The notes under the pieces were generated by a model. It had not been told where the DNA came from. It saw only the letters and a program-made list of their open reading frames with translations, and ran no database searches. Source: Dendrophyllia cribrosa (lineage: Eukaryota; Cnidaria; Anthozoa; Scleractinia; Dendrophylliidae). From it: a stretch of 64,000 nucleotides of DNA. Shown here piece by piece: positions 39,251-51,706 of the stretch (the first letter of the stretch is position 1; every line of letters starts with the position of its first letter). A program made the translations under genes and the position numbers. The stretch is from the NCBI GenBank assembly GCA_024195265.1, contig JAJLRJ010000007.1, positions 4,331,558-4,395,557 of the forward strand, given 5' to 3'.

Positions 39251-41329
39251 GAGAGCAAGTCTTACTAATGCAGTTGTTAGATTGTCAATCAAAGTAGTAA
39301 AAACAAAAATCAATCACCATTTTTCAAAGAGGGTAACATTTAAAGGGCAATGAATAATGTTATAGGGTTTTGCTCTTTTTGGTGAAAACTGCACTACATA
39401 TTGGAAAAAGAACCTTTGCACTAAGAGCACCAAGAGGGAAAATATCAAATGATTGCGCGAAGAGAGATCAAACCATGATGAGATTTAAGCAATTTCTCCA
39501 AGATGCACGGGAAGAACTTGAAATAACTTCTGGCCAATTTTTTTAAAGTTTCAATCCATCCTGGCCATCCGCTGCCAAACACACGCTTTGATAGTGTCAT
39601 TGTACGAGTATAGTAAGCTGGGTGAGCAAAGATGGATGAATATGTTTAGATCTTCGTTGATATAAATGTGTTGTTTGGCTTTTTTGACACTAAAAATAGG
39701 TGACATTGCCCCTTAACAACTCTTTTGCTTATCTCAGTAGAGTGGAGTTTTATAAGCAGAGTCAGGAGAGTCAGAGTTTGATCAATAGTTGTGGGTTAAT
39801 TCTGCAGTGTACTCACTTGGCAAGCAAGCGAGAATAAACCGTATTCACAAACAGTTACTAGACAGGAGCTAAAGTTTAAAGTTATCAAACTAAACTCGCT
39901 TTCATTGTTTTTGTTACATTTGAAGTGCCTTTCACTTAACCATGGCCATGGCTTTGAAACTATACACACCGAATTGATTTGAAGCTAAAATTTCCGTAAT
40001 TAAGTTGTGACTCAGTTGCATTTGTCTAGTTATCCACAAATTACGTGACTGTTTTGTCTCTTATCAGTTACGGTTCGATGGGTAATTCACCTGTACTGTA
40101 CATCACTAAATTAAACACACAAAGCTAAAATTTATAGATGTAGCAAAATTGAACGTGACTTTTTGTTGAACGAATAGAGTTACAAACTAAGATGATTTAT
40201 GTAACTACGAGTACATTGTTACAAGGTATTCGAATCTATCCAATATTTGCGTTATTATTGGTAGAATAACTGAACAACTGCAAGATCTGTTGAGACATTT
40301 TTTTTAAAGCTAGATATTGGGGTACGCACTCGTTATTTTGATGGTCACGCATCGTCATGCAACGCTCCTCCCCACTGGGGCCGGGAGGAGTATTTTTTAC
40401 CTGGGGAGAAGGCCAGTGGATTTACAGAGAATCGTCCAATAGTCTTAGACCTGACTGTGCGTTATTTGTTGGTTTGTAAATTTCTCTACGTTAGAAAGAT
40501 ACGACACAAAAAATTGTGTCAGAGTTATCAGCATAATAAATTCCTTACATTCGATAAGCAATATCTTTTTCAACTTATATGCAGTAATCTAGACTGCTAA
40601 AATTCCAGAATTTACTTTTACAATATTGGTATTGCGTTTTGATTTGTTAATATCACCACTTTTCCCACATTTTCAATATGTGTTCAGTTCTTTAGAGAAA
40701 GAGAAGAGTAGAGAAAGGACTGAAACGAGAATGGAAGAGAACTGAATAGTACAACGTTACAAAGCTATGAGTAATGAATGAGTAAATTAAAGGCCATCCC
40801 CCCCCCCCAAATAGAGTGAAAAATCAATGAGTGGTAAGAAAACGTCTGGCAGATTTGTCATTTTATTGCAGCTTATAAGTAAAGATCGCAATATCACCCA
40901 AAATATACCTTCGAGCAAGCTCTCGGGCTCGCGTGTGGGGGGAGGAGCCCCTTTACCCCTCCCCTCCCCCAAACCCCCACCCCTAAGCGCGACAGCTTGA
41001 CACCTTTAAACTACTGCTCTGCACAAGTTCATTTATTCTTAAAAATTCGTATTAATATTTTTTTCATCTCATGCTAGATTTCAATTGTTTCGTCGTTAAC
41101 AATAAGTGTATAGTTGAATAACGATGCACGAAACCAAGTAAAAATGAAATTAAAACGAAATGAAACTAATAGAAACTAAAATTTATTTGTTTAGCGATAA
41201 GTGAAGGCAGTTCCGAGAGTCTGGGGAAGACTCCTATATGCAGAAGTATTACTTAAAATGACAGAGATCATTTTAGGTAAAAATGGTACTTGAATCTGGC
41301 TTTGTGGGCGTGATTCAAATTATTTAGGG
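39251..41329. other. Downstream flank of copy B and intergenic DNA
   Basis: Up to about 40310 it is the inverted partner of 2040-2711 plus 21193-21943, without a Polinton. Beyond that nothing is recognised except a C-rich stretch near 40796-40980. Confidence 0.55.
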
Positions 41330-41357
41330 AGGGGGGGGGGGGGGGGGGGGGGGGGGG
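41330..41357 (+). repeat. Poly-G tract
   Basis: An essentially uninterrupted run of more than 20 G. Confidence 0.95.
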
Positions 41358-41365
41358 CAAGGTGA

Positions 41366-41570
41366 GCAGGGATGGCGGCGCAGTAGTAACAGCACCCGCC
41401 TTCCTCCCTTTTACCCTGGGTTGGATTCCCGGGCCCAGCGTTATATGTAGGTTGAGTTTACTGTTGGTTCTCATTTTGCTCTGTTGCTTTTTTTCTCGGT
41501 TTTCGGCGATCAACCTTCTCACTTTTACACGGGAGTCCCCGAAAGTGCATCTCCTGGTATAGCTGCATAT
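41366..41570 (+). mobile_element. tRNA-derived SINE
   Basis: An A-box-like segment (TGGCGGCGCAGTAGTAACA, 41373-41391) and a B-box-like GGGTTGGATTCCC (41418-41430) have tRNA-like spacing. A tail with TTGGTTCTCATTTTGCTCTG and a closing CGGGAGTCCCCGAAAG stretch follows. The poly-G tract lies just upstream. Confidence 0.7.
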
Positions 41571-43070
41571 TTGCATCTCTTACAGCACGGACAGAACCGA
41601 GCAATTATTAGACCAAATCCAACCTAGAAAAACAAATCAGTAACAACCGTTAGCTTTATAAACTGCAATTTGTTTACTCAGGAACTCGTTCAAACATGCA
41701 AGTGCGTTCCATATCGAATTGGAATTTAGAATGTGTGTTTCTAATCAATTACAAAAAGAGTAAGGCAGTTACTGACTCCTCGTTGCATGCAAATATGGTA
41801 CAGTGCTCCAGTGGTCAGCGAATTACACAGCCGTCAGCTCGGTAAACACTTTTTAAAATGTTTACCGATACATCCAAAAAAAAAAAAAAAGATCCAACTT
41901 TTAAAAAAAAAACTTAAAAAAAAAAAGATCCAACTTTTAAAAAAGTTGGATCTTTCGCAGTGTTTAGCGGAGCAGTAAAGTCGTTATTTCCCTGCAATTT
42001 TTCGCGGTTTGCTAGTCAAGACAGGGATACTAATTAAGGGATACTCATAAGCCGCTTTAGTGAAAAAAGAAAAGCTTTCAGGGAAAAAATCTTGCTTCGA
42101 GGAACTTCACGCGTTTTTATCAATTCAAGAGCAATGTGGGGAGATGCCTTGTTTTTATTACGGATTGCAGAACCGAAGACGCGAAGTTTTAACGAATTTC
42201 CAAGCAGTCCAGTGACTTAAAGGTAAAATAAATCACATTTTCGATGGGAATGTATGTTGATATCAATTTTTGATTGACTTTTCCTTTGTGTTCTCTTTAG
42301 TTTTGGAGACATGTTTATGAAACGCACTCAAATTAAGTCGTGTTGTTATCTTGAATTTCATCGAGGACAGCTCTGCCTTGATGCGCTATAAATGGTACGT
42401 GTTTTGCTTTTAAACATAAACTAATGGAGATTTGAATAAAATTTTTCGAAAGAAGATTGTGTTGTCCATTTTTATTTGTTTTTTCATTCATTACATAGAT
42501 TGAAAAGCGATTTTATGTAAACAAAACAAGACTTAGTTTTTCTGTCTTCACTCGCGTCACCTTATGCAAATATGTTTGTGTATGTTTGTGTATGTTTCTC
42601 GGGCAATTTTGACAAACAACAACTGTATTTTATTCGGAAAGTAGTCGTCCTAGTTATTCTAGACAGAGAAAAGTTGTTTTTGTGAACTTTTGTACGGTCT
42701 AAATGTACTGTGTAGACGGTTAGGTAATACTGTTTTTGAGAATTGCTAAAATTGAAAAATAGCCCGGTCGTCAATCTTAATTCTTGTGCTTCCGACCTTT
42801 CACCTTAGTCAAGCTTGTTCAAAGTGCGACACTGTTAGGCTCAGCCTATCTATATATATTACAGCATATTAAACAGCATTACGCGAAAGTACGAGAGGCG
42901 CAACATTCCACGAAGGTCTAGATAGTGGCATCTAAATAACACTAAACACTAAAATTTGAGGCCGAGATAACAGTAAAACACGTGTAAATTAATAAATTAT
43001 TTAACGGAGAACTTCATTACAGAAAGCGCTCTTTTTTTCTTTCCACTGATAAAAAGTACATATATATATA
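41571..43070. other. Intergenic; small A-rich hairpin at 41926-41955
   Basis: AAAGATCCAACTTTT and its inverse form a strong hairpin near 41926-41955, preceded by a direct copy of GATCCAACTTTT. No gene is supported in the rest. Confidence 0.45.
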
Positions 43071-43074
43071 TATA

Positions 43075-43228
43075 TAGCTATTTCAATTAACGTTGTCGGA
43101 TGAAAAAGCGAAAAGCCAAGACCGCTAGGTAGTATGGGATTTTTATGCAATGGCTATTTACAACTACCCATACTACCTTGCGGTCTTGGCTTTGAGCTTT
43201 TATCCGACAACGTTAATTGAAATAGCTG
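43075..43228. mobile_element. CAGCT-ended foldback MITE, 154 bp
   Basis: Arms of about 60 bp (AGCTATTTCAATTAACGTTG and its inverse; GCCAAGACCGC and its inverse) surround a 30-bp loop. TA flanks. The outermost bases resemble those at 51436-51706. Confidence 0.75.
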
Positions 43229-43674
43229 TATATATGGAGCTAAGATGCTGATCAGAGTTGTAGCTTCTAAAGAGCTTCCGATCCTTATTAAATCCGTGTC
43301 CAAAGTAGCCCAAAAATCGTTTTGAACGCCGCCATTTTTTAAACATACTTGGCAGCCTGGCCTTGAAAATGTGACTTCATTCCGTCCAACTCGAAGTAAT
43401 CTGTTTGCTACTCGTTTTGTCTATTAAACCGAAATCATGGGTTGTCGTGCGTCCCTGCCCCATTTCTCGAAATTCACCTGAACGTTTCTGCCCGTTATTT
43501 ATAAATAATTTATCTTTCGGCCCGAAGTTTCGTTTGTCGAAGCACGATGACTAAATGAGTTATCTTACTGAGATTTTATACGGGCCTGAGTTTTTTTTAC
43601 CGCACCGCATCACTGAACCCGATCATGAAGACAAGAATTCAAAGCCAATACTTTGGTCAGCATATTATCTCTAT

Positions 43675-44692
43675 ACAGTGGAACGTCTACTTTGGGACAC
43701 CTCCGTTAAAGGGACACCTCCATTAAAGAGACACCTCCATTAAGGGGACAACTCTATTAAGGGGACACCTCCATCAAGGGGACATCTCCATTAAGGGGAC
43801 ACCTCATTAAGGGGACACCTCCATTGAGGGGACACCTCCATTAAGGGCACACCTCCATTAAGGGGACATCTCCATTAAGGGGACACCTCCATCAAGGGGA
43901 CACCTCCATTAAGGGAACACCTCCATTAAGGGACACCTCCATTAAGGGGACACCACCATTATGGGGACACCACCATTAAGGGGACAACTCTATTAAGAGG
44001 ACACCTCCATTAAGGGGACACCACCATTAAGGGGACACCTCTATTAAGGGGACACCTCCATTAAGGAGACACCTCCGTTAAAGGGACACCTCCATTAAGG
44101 GACACCTTTATTAAGGGGACAACTCTATTAAGGGGACACCTCCATTAAGGGGACACCTCCATTAAGGGGACACCTCATTAAGGGGACACCTCCATTGAGG
44201 GGACACCTCCATTAAGGGCACACCTCCATTAAGGGGACATCTCCATTAAGGGGACACCTCCATTAAGGGGACACCTCTATTAAGGGGACAACTCCATTGA
44301 GGGGACACCTCCATTAAGGGGACACCTCCATTAAGGGGACACCTCCATCAAGGGGACACCTCCATTAAGGGGACACCTCCATTAAGGGGACACCTCCATT
44401 AAGGGGACACCTCCATTGAGGGGACACCTCCATTAAGGAGACACCTTCATCGAGGGGACATTTCCATTAAGGGAACACCTCCATTGAGGGGACACCTCCA
44501 TTGAGGGGACACCTCCATTGAGGGGACACCTCCATTAAGGGGACACCTCCTTTAAAGAGACACCTCTATTAAGGGGTCAACTCTATTAAGGGGACACCTC
44601 CATTAAGGGGACACTTCTCCTGGTCCCGATGGTGTTCCCTTAATAATGGAGGTGTCCCTTTTGGTGGAGGTGTCCCCCTTGATGGAGGTGAC
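43675..44692 (+). repeat. 17-bp minisatellite GGGGACACCTCCATTAA, about 58 copies
   Basis: Units vary by single bases and lengths. The array begins with CAGTGGAACGTCTACTTTGG. The last three units (44632-44692) are inverted (AATGGAGGTGTCC). Confidence 0.95.
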
Positions 44693-44694
44693 CG

Positions 44695-45204
44695 AAAGTA
44701 TGTAATTTTTATCAGTGAAAAGAAAAAAGGACGCTTTCAAAAGTGAACTCCTCCTTTCGAGAATAGCTGGAAATGGTCGAAATAGAAGGTATGCGTACTG
44801 GCCAACTGCTCAAACTCATGATTTTATTTGAAATATTTTGTGTTCCTTCTAAGACCGATTTTATTAAAATTCATTCAATCGCAACACAATTACCTCTATT
44901 ACTAATCAACTTTCTTTTCTATGCAACAATTGGGCATTCATATGACGTCACAAAAATATTCAAAATGTCGACACGCGGAAAATTTAAAAGAAAAAATTTC
45001 CGATACTCATGTCCAATATCTGTGTGCACTAAAGTTAAATTTCCACTTTTTATTAAAACATTGAAATTTAGACTTTATTTCCAATAATTTAATTATAAGA
45101 GTTATAACAGTAGAAGTTCCCTTTAATGTAGTTCAGCACTTGTATTGTTTTTCCATCTCATTTTAGTGCCTTGAAAGCTCTAACGTTTGAGTCTGAAGAT
45201 GAAA
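44695..45204. other. Intergenic, no feature recognised
   Basis: A 104-codon frame at 44773 shows no recognisable domain or coding signature. Confidence 0.4.
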
Positions 45205-45206
45205 TA

Positions 45207-45397
45207 GGCCATTTCCGAGTTGCCTTTAGCCTCTCTATCAAAGCGAGGCTAGGTGCGAAACCTTTCATATGAAAATGAGTTTTCATTCACATGCAAATAA
45301 AACGTATTTACATGTGAATGAAAACTCATTTTCATATGAAAGGTTTCGCACCTAGCCTCGCTTTGATAGAGAGGCTAAAGGCAACTCGGAAATGGCC
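45207..45397. mobile_element. Foldback MITE, TA-flanked, 191 bp
   Basis: Arms of about 85-90 bp are near-perfect inverses (GGCCATTTCCGAGTTGCC... and ...GGCAACTCGGAAATGGCC) around a loop of roughly 15 bp. TA at 45205-45206 and 45398-45399. Confidence 0.9.
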
Positions 45398-46309
45398 TAT
45401 TGGCTGGGTGCTCCTAAAGGAACATTATTTCACATTTATCTCACCTTTATTGTTGTACACATGGATGGTTTAGGTACTCCGCTGGGCAGCCTGCATCGCA
45501 AGCAGCAAATAAAAACAGCGAAGGCTAATAACAAAAAGGCCGCGATAGATCCAACTCTGTGGACGAAAGAAAGAAAGAAAAAAGAAACTTGTCATTAATA
45601 AGTTTGGCATTCCTTGATGAGACAAATGTTTCTTCTGTTTCTTCTGTAAAGACTCTGATGTGTTTGGAACTGAAAAGGCTTGGTTTCTTGGCAAACATTG
45701 CAACAGCAGAATTCCGCCTATTAAACTTTTACGGTATGGTAAAATATGGCCACCATAGCCTGTTACACCTTAAGATTGAGGGTTTCCCATTAAACCGCAA
45801 ACCACAAACGTCGGCCAGCAATTTACGGTTCGAAGTTCGCCATATGTACATAATCCGGGCTTAAGATTGAGGGTTACTTTTTACCTATGCATCATGAAAC
45901 ACGTGCATCACGACGCCATGTTTGTTTACGACGATGCATGCACTGATGTGGTTGGTAATTCTTGTAATCTCGCAACTAAATCAAACAAACCTCTCATTCA
46001 TCGAGGTAACTCATTAAGGAAAGTAAATTTGACGTTTTAACGTGGCTTTAAAGTTTTAAAACTAGCGAAAAACGCTGCTGTAATTAACTTCCCTCTAAAT
46101 AGTGTCCTCGACGTTGAAAATTGATCCTCAAACGTCAAACGGGACGGCAAGATCGGAGTCACGTGACTTTAAGAGGTTCGCGGTTTGTGGGAAAGGAAGA
46201 AAAACCTCAATCTTTAGGTCCCAAATATTTTTTACTTCGCTCCCCACTATCTGAACATTTGGAAAAGGCTTATGTTCACAGTATCGAACAGGGGTCTACT
46301 CTTCTGTTC
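45398..46309. other. Intergenic, no feature recognised
   Basis: Two overlapping frames near 45392-45864 have no recognisable domain. Confidence 0.4.
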
Positions 46310-46313
46310 TTAA

Positions 46314-46610
46314 AGTGCCTATAACCCTTAAATACATATTTTCAGAATCAATTCGGCGGTGCGTACATTAAACAATTGAACACCGCGTTATGAGTTAATA
46401 GAGATTTGAATTTACAAAATGCTAACTGGTATTCATTAACTGCTCACAACTACTAGTAGTAGTACTTGTTTTGTAGTAGTACTCGTTTTAGTAGTACTTG
46501 TTAGTACTACAAGTAGTACTACTAGTAGTGACTACTAGTAGCACTACTATTCAACTATTCAATGTGTTGGAATTGATTCTGAAAATATGTATTTAAGGGT
46601 CATAGGCACT
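46314..46610. mobile_element. TTAA-flanked MITE, 297 bp
   Basis: The ends AGTGCCTATAACCC... and ...GGGTCATAGGCACT are imperfect inverses flanked by TTAA (46310-46313, 46611-46614). The centre has clustered ACTAGTAGT palindromes. Confidence 0.85.
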
Positions 46611-46614
46611 TTAA

Positions 46615-47187
46615 GGTGAAACCCTTTAGTTTTACCCGTTGACAACAAAGTGCTACTGTAATTAGATATTCTACGCTACTCCATACTCACACAATGCCTA
46701 CAACTGCACCAACACTCAGGCCGCTACACTTTCCCGGGCATGCACACTTAGAATACAGTGACGTGTACTGTAGAAGAAAACAAAATGACAACCGGCTGCT
46801 GTTTTTGGTTCAGTAAATATACAACAGAGTACTAACTGCATGTAAGAGGCGTCTGCGCGCAGGTTAGAAGTTTTCGCGATTTTTTAAGGGCAATATTGCG
46901 TGACACTCAATCTTCGCGAATTTGGATAATTTGTGTCAAATTTCATCTATTCATATATAACCCTCGGACGTACATCAAACTTATAGCCCCTTGTTTTTTT
47001 GGCGGTGGTACAATATTTTATTGACCCCACCCCTCCTCCCCCAATCCGTGCGTCCGAGAGTTAAAGAACAAGCAAATGTTTTTTTTTTCGCGACCTCAAA
47101 TTTTCGCGAAGTTAAAAAAATGGCGAAAAACGCGAAAATTTGATGTCGAGATAATTTCCTGTTACCTTTTTTATACAATAAATTCTC
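46615..47187. other. Intergenic, no feature recognised
   Basis: Nothing supported. Confidence 0.35.
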
Positions 47188-48236
47188 TAATAATATACAT
47201 GCAAAAATTTCTGCATTCTGATTGGCTGAGAGAATGTCAATTAATCCCAAACAGTGCAGAAAGTTGAAATTGAGTGCAAAAAGGTGAAATTGAGTGCAAA
47301 AAGTTGAAATTAAAATGATTGACAGTTAGGATAGCTGAACAGATTTCGAGCCATGCAGAAACAAAATGGCGGACACAAATTAAACAAGATTCAAACAGTA
47401 TAACGGAATTTTAATAGAAAGTCTTGAAAGAAAACTGATTCAAAATACGAAAACAGACAAAAGTTCTAATTACTGAGAAATACTAGGAGATTTGAGAAAA
47501 AAAGGACACGAGTACAAGTCAACAAAGAAAACGAAGCGGAGAATCAATGAGGCGCCTACGTAAACCCGTGATGAATTTTACGCTGGAGTTAAAACAAATG
47601 CTAACCTAAGAATCTAATTAAACAATATAATTACAATAGACAATAACTGTTTACGTTTAAAATAGAAAGAATAAACTGTTCAAGTATCGGGAGTTAAGGA
47701 GCTGCCAAAGTGGTTTAAAGGCCTCTCGCTTGAAAGAAATGTCCACCCATTACAACAAGAAAGCAAAAAGGCGCCATAAAAGCGTCTAACTGTGGAGCAA
47801 ATGAACTCAGACCTGTGATTAAACATTCTCCTGTGCTGACAAAAAACCGTTTGGAAGCTTTCACCTCGTTGTTTTAGCTTTCAAAGTCGTCAAGAGCGTT
47901 GACTGAAGACTTTTCCTATCCGGCGTAAATAACTGAATAAACAAAACGGCGGCAGCGTACGTCGAAACCTTTCAACAATACCAGTCCGCGGATAAGAGCA
48001 AAACCATGGCGACGTCTATGTTTTGCTTCGTTCTTTTACAAAGTTTCTAACAGTGGCTAAGAAAGACGAAAAACTTGTGATGCAGTTGTTGTAGAGAGTG
48101 CATGAATATTCACGCATGAATTCACCTGTCAAAATTTCGACCAATCTGAAGTGGAGTAATCGAAGCGTGGCAAAGTGAATTTTTGTAACGAAAACAATCG
48201 CAGCGTGACAGAAATTTTTGCATGTATATTATTAAC
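47188..48236. mobile_element. Possible non-autonomous TIR element, about 1.05 kb
   Basis: TAATAATATACATGCAAAAA (near 47188) is inverted at TTTTTGCATGTATATTATTA (near 48217). A 19-bp tandem (GTTGAAATTGAGTGCAAAAA) lies near 47262-47310. No coding capacity. Confidence 0.5.
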
Positions 48237-48240
48237 AAGT

Positions 48241-48401
48241 AATCACATGATTATTCTCGTGCAATTTGGAATAAATGAGCACTCGTAAATTTTTCAAAGA
48301 CCACAAATTGCACTCGCCGAAGCGGCTCGTGCAATTTGTAGTCTTTGAAAAATTTACTCGTGCTCATTTATCCCAAATTGCACTCGAAATCATGTGATTA
48401 C
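48241..48401. mobile_element. Foldback MITE, 161 bp
   Basis: Arms TAATCACATGAT... and ...ATCATGTGATTA, with repeated GTGCAATTTG and AAATTTTTCAAAGAC segments in inverted pairs. Confidence 0.75.
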
Positions 48402-49485
48402 CTATACTTAAAACATGGAGAGGAAGATTTCAAGTAATTTCTCGAGAGAGACTGATCCATAATTAGGTTTAAACGATTTTTCCAATCACAAGGAAAGAAC
48501 TTCAATTTTTTAAGTTGCAACCGTTTGAATCCTGGCCATCTGAAGCCAAGGGCAATTAGTAATAGCGTTAGTTGACTAATATTGTAATTTTAATTGCAAA
48601 TTGTAAAAATATGGAAGCGGTTTTCAACTGAGTGTCTTAAAACCGAAACCAAAGTAATCACTCTGGCCAATCACAACAGACGCAGACAATCCAATGAACC
48701 AATCAGAACTCAAATAAAATACATGCAGCCGGCGCCAAGCGCGGGAAAACGCGTGCGAGCAAGTCACGATTGTTTTTGGTTTTACCTTTGATTGGTTAAT
48801 AAAGTGGCGCGAGATTTTTTTAGCCAATCACAAAGTGAAGCAGTGCAAAATCAAAGCAATTGCTAAATTACTTTCGATACTCAATTGAATACCGCTCTAA
48901 CTGGACCATTATTGTTAGGTTTTACAAGTGTAATTATTTTTTGCTTTTCTATGTGATAGATACTAGCTGGAAATCGGTGGCCCTCGTTCTTAGAGCAATG
49001 ATATTTACGCTACTTTTATGATTGATAATGATAACAGCAAAATAGCAAATTACGTGAAGAGGCTGAGTTTTGATTGACTCCTTATAAAACAAACATACAA
49101 ACAAACATGAAAGTAAGCATTTAACACTACAAAAATAATTGATGGAACTCACGATATTGACAAAGTGATCATAGCTACTTCGTAGCCTTTACCACAGGCA
49201 ATTTCAAATACGACACTGAAAAAAAAAACTGGGCTTCCAGACGAGCGTGGACGTTCAAAATTAGAAAGGGTTTCCGCATTTTTCTCTCACACTCGTCTTC
49301 AGCCTCCCTCTACTTCCTTATCCTCTCTCCAGTGTCTCCTCTCAACCCTGCAGTCCAAAGTTGCCTGCGAAAGAGGCTAAAATTGAACGTACACGGTGTT
49401 GAAAGCCTGACCATTTTGCTGATTAGCGTGGCCAACTGAATTCGATATATATCCGTTCTGTGCCGCATTTGTGTGCAACATACAG
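48402..49485. other. Intergenic, no feature recognised
   Basis: Nothing supported. Confidence 0.35.
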
Positions 49486-50042
49486 TGTAACCTATCGAAA
49501 GCGGCGACGACCACCCAAAATACAAAGCCAAGGCGGTTGCTTACGAGAAGTCAGACCACAGAGGGTCTTAAATTTGAATCATATTTGAACCAATAGTAAT
49601 TTCAATGTACAAACCACAGGGCGCTTAACTTTGAATCATATGAACCTATAGTAATTTCAATGTATAAACCACAGAGCGCTTAACTTTGAATCATTTGAAC
49701 CTATCGTATTTTCAATGTACAAACCACAGGACGCTTAACTTTGAATCATATGAACCTGTAGTAATTCCAATGTACAAGGCACCCATCAGCTCAAAATTAG
49801 TATTCTATTATATTGAAGTTTTGATGCAAGGGACAAAAGTACTGTAACATATTTATTCAATTTGCGTCTGCAGTGACATCGAAATGTGAGCGAGTGGTTG
49901 CTTACCACACGTTAAAAAACAATAAAAAATTCAAATGGCCAGCGTTGAAAGTGGTCACGATCGCTTACGAGAGGTAATTTCGACAATAGTAATTTGACTG
50001 GAAGAAATTTGGTGGTGGTCGTACATAGAAGTTCGACTTTAT
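49486..50042. repeat. GCGACCAC minisatellite family, copy 2 (inverted)
   Basis: Four units of about 57 bp (ACTTTGAATCATATGAACCT) run from 49552 to 49780. A non-repeated part at 49780-49900 matches 35080-35220 inverted (GATGCAAGGGACAAA), and the end (GTCGAACTTC, read inverted) recalls GTGGAAC/TCGAACC heads at 43675 and 34430. Confidence 0.75.
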
Positions 50043-50335
50043 AGCTGAAATGTACTTACGTAATGGTTGCCAAATTGTTTCATGGAATCCACTCTTCCTT
50101 CTTCCGTTTCGTTGCACATAAGAGTAATGAATGTTTTTCTATTATCACAAAAGAAACAAGCAACAAAAATCTAGTTACAAGATGAAACAATTGATTTATC
50201 TACAGTGCTGAATAGATCTGGGGAAAGCCTAAGTAAGATACTCTTTGGTGTGCTTGAAATAAATTCAAATCAAATGAGAAAAAAAATAATAACTACAAAG
50301 ATCCGGACACACAGTGAAACTTTTCTTGTAACGTT

Positions 50336-50485
50336 GCGCGCAACAAGATTTTTTGGGGGTGACGTCACACGATGCAATTTGCTGCGTGCAACAAGATTTT
50401 TGGGGGGTGACGTCACACGATGTAATTTGTTGCCTGCAACAAGATTTTTTGGGGGTGTAACACGATGCAATTTGTTGTGTGCAAC
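50336..50485 (+). repeat. Three tandem units of about 57 bp
   Basis: Each has GCAACAAGATTTTTTGGGGG, GACGTCACACGATG, then CAATTTGTTG. A 134-codon frame through them is a repeat artefact. Confidence 0.85.
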
Positions 50486-50507
50486 GTGGCAAAAGTGGAT
50501 TTCAATA

Positions 50508-50740
50508 GTCCATTTTACAGTTATGTGCTTGGTGACCTTGCCTTTGAGTGGAAGCGAGGCTGGAGGTGACCTTGCTTTGATACAAACCTTTCTGCCTTTC
50601 ATATGTTAATAATGCTTTCCTTATGCTAACTAGGTAAATTTACATCTGAAAAGCTCCAAGGTCGGTATCATAACAAGGTCAATTTCAGCCTCGCTTCCAC
50701 TCAAGGGCCAGGACACTAAGACGATAACTGTAAAATGGTC
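50508..50740. mobile_element. TA-flanked MITE, 233 bp
   Basis: The ends GTCCATTTTACAGTTA and TAACTGTAAAATGGTC are inverse with one mismatch, and TGAGTGGAAGCGAGGCTG is inverted further inside. Confidence 0.7.
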
Positions 50741-50741
50741 T

Positions 50742-51430
50742 ATTGCCCACTCCAGAAACTATTAAAAATACCACAATACTCTTTAAAGTGGTGCTTGATG
50801 TAAGCCTTATTTTTCCGATTTCTTTTGTTTTCAGCACGAACTGCACGTGCTATGCTTCAACTTCGTGGCAATTTGCATACGGTGCACATTTGTATACGAA
50901 CACACAATGCTACGTCCTAGCGTTCCTACATGTACTCTGAATACCATTGTGCCATTCTAACAAAGGAGACTTGAATAATTACACCCCGGTGAGGCTGAGC
51001 CTGCCCATAAAAGAGTATTATGGTATTTTTAGTAGTGGCCAATTCTACTTCTGCAACTGTAGCGCGCAACTGGTTTCAAATAAAGTTGCACCGTATGTCC
51101 GGGCCTTAAGTTTCCTTTCTAGTTATGCTACTCCTGTCCTTCCCCTCCCCTCCCCTCCCCTCCCCTCCCCTCCCCTCCCCTCCCCTCCCCTCCCCTTACC
51201 AAATGGAATGCTAGTTCAGCGCAAGGTTTGGATACCCCGGTACCAGGCTATTTAGTGCCGGTACCAATTTATACACCTGGGTAACAACAACAACCACAAA
51301 TTTATTCTACCCAAACAATCAAAAAGAGAAATTTACATGCATTAGCTTCCTAAAATAACTAGTGAGGTAAAAAGACTAGAAAGCCAAATTACATGAACTG
51401 AATTACAATACTAAACACAACGAAAACACA
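50742..51430. repeat. Intergenic with (TCCCC)n at 51137-51196
   Basis: About twelve perfect CCCCT units. The 102-codon frame crossing them is not credible. Confidence 0.8.
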
Positions 51431-51435
51431 ATATA

Positions 51436-51706
51436 CAGCTGTTTCGAGAAAGGTTGTCGGAAAAAAGCGCAAAAGTGCACGCGACAATCCCGAAAAATAA
51501 TATGGGATATGATCAATGAATTTTAATAAGTCAAATAAATACATGAAACCCGCGATGCCTCGTCCGTACAGGAATAATCTTAGATGGCGGGCCATTGGGA
51601 TAAATGAGTTTTTTAGGATATAGCGTGGATGACTACCCACAATACCTTTCTGGATTGTCGCGTGCACTTTTACGCTTTTTTCCGACAACCTTTCTCGAAA
51701 CAGCTG
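51436..51706. mobile_element. CAGCT-ended foldback MITE, 271 bp
   Basis: Arms of about 55 bp (CAGCTGTTTCGAGAAAGG and inverse; GTGCACGCGACAATCC and inverse), with TA at 51434-51435 and 51707-51708. Confidence 0.88.

Noticed and set aside
44773..45087. 104-aa plus-strand protein
   Set aside because: AT-rich open stretch with no domain, splice context or paralogue.
50205..50609. 134-aa plus-strand protein with repeated FFGGDVTRCNL
   Set aside because: It follows the 57-bp tandem units and runs into a MITE; no domain.
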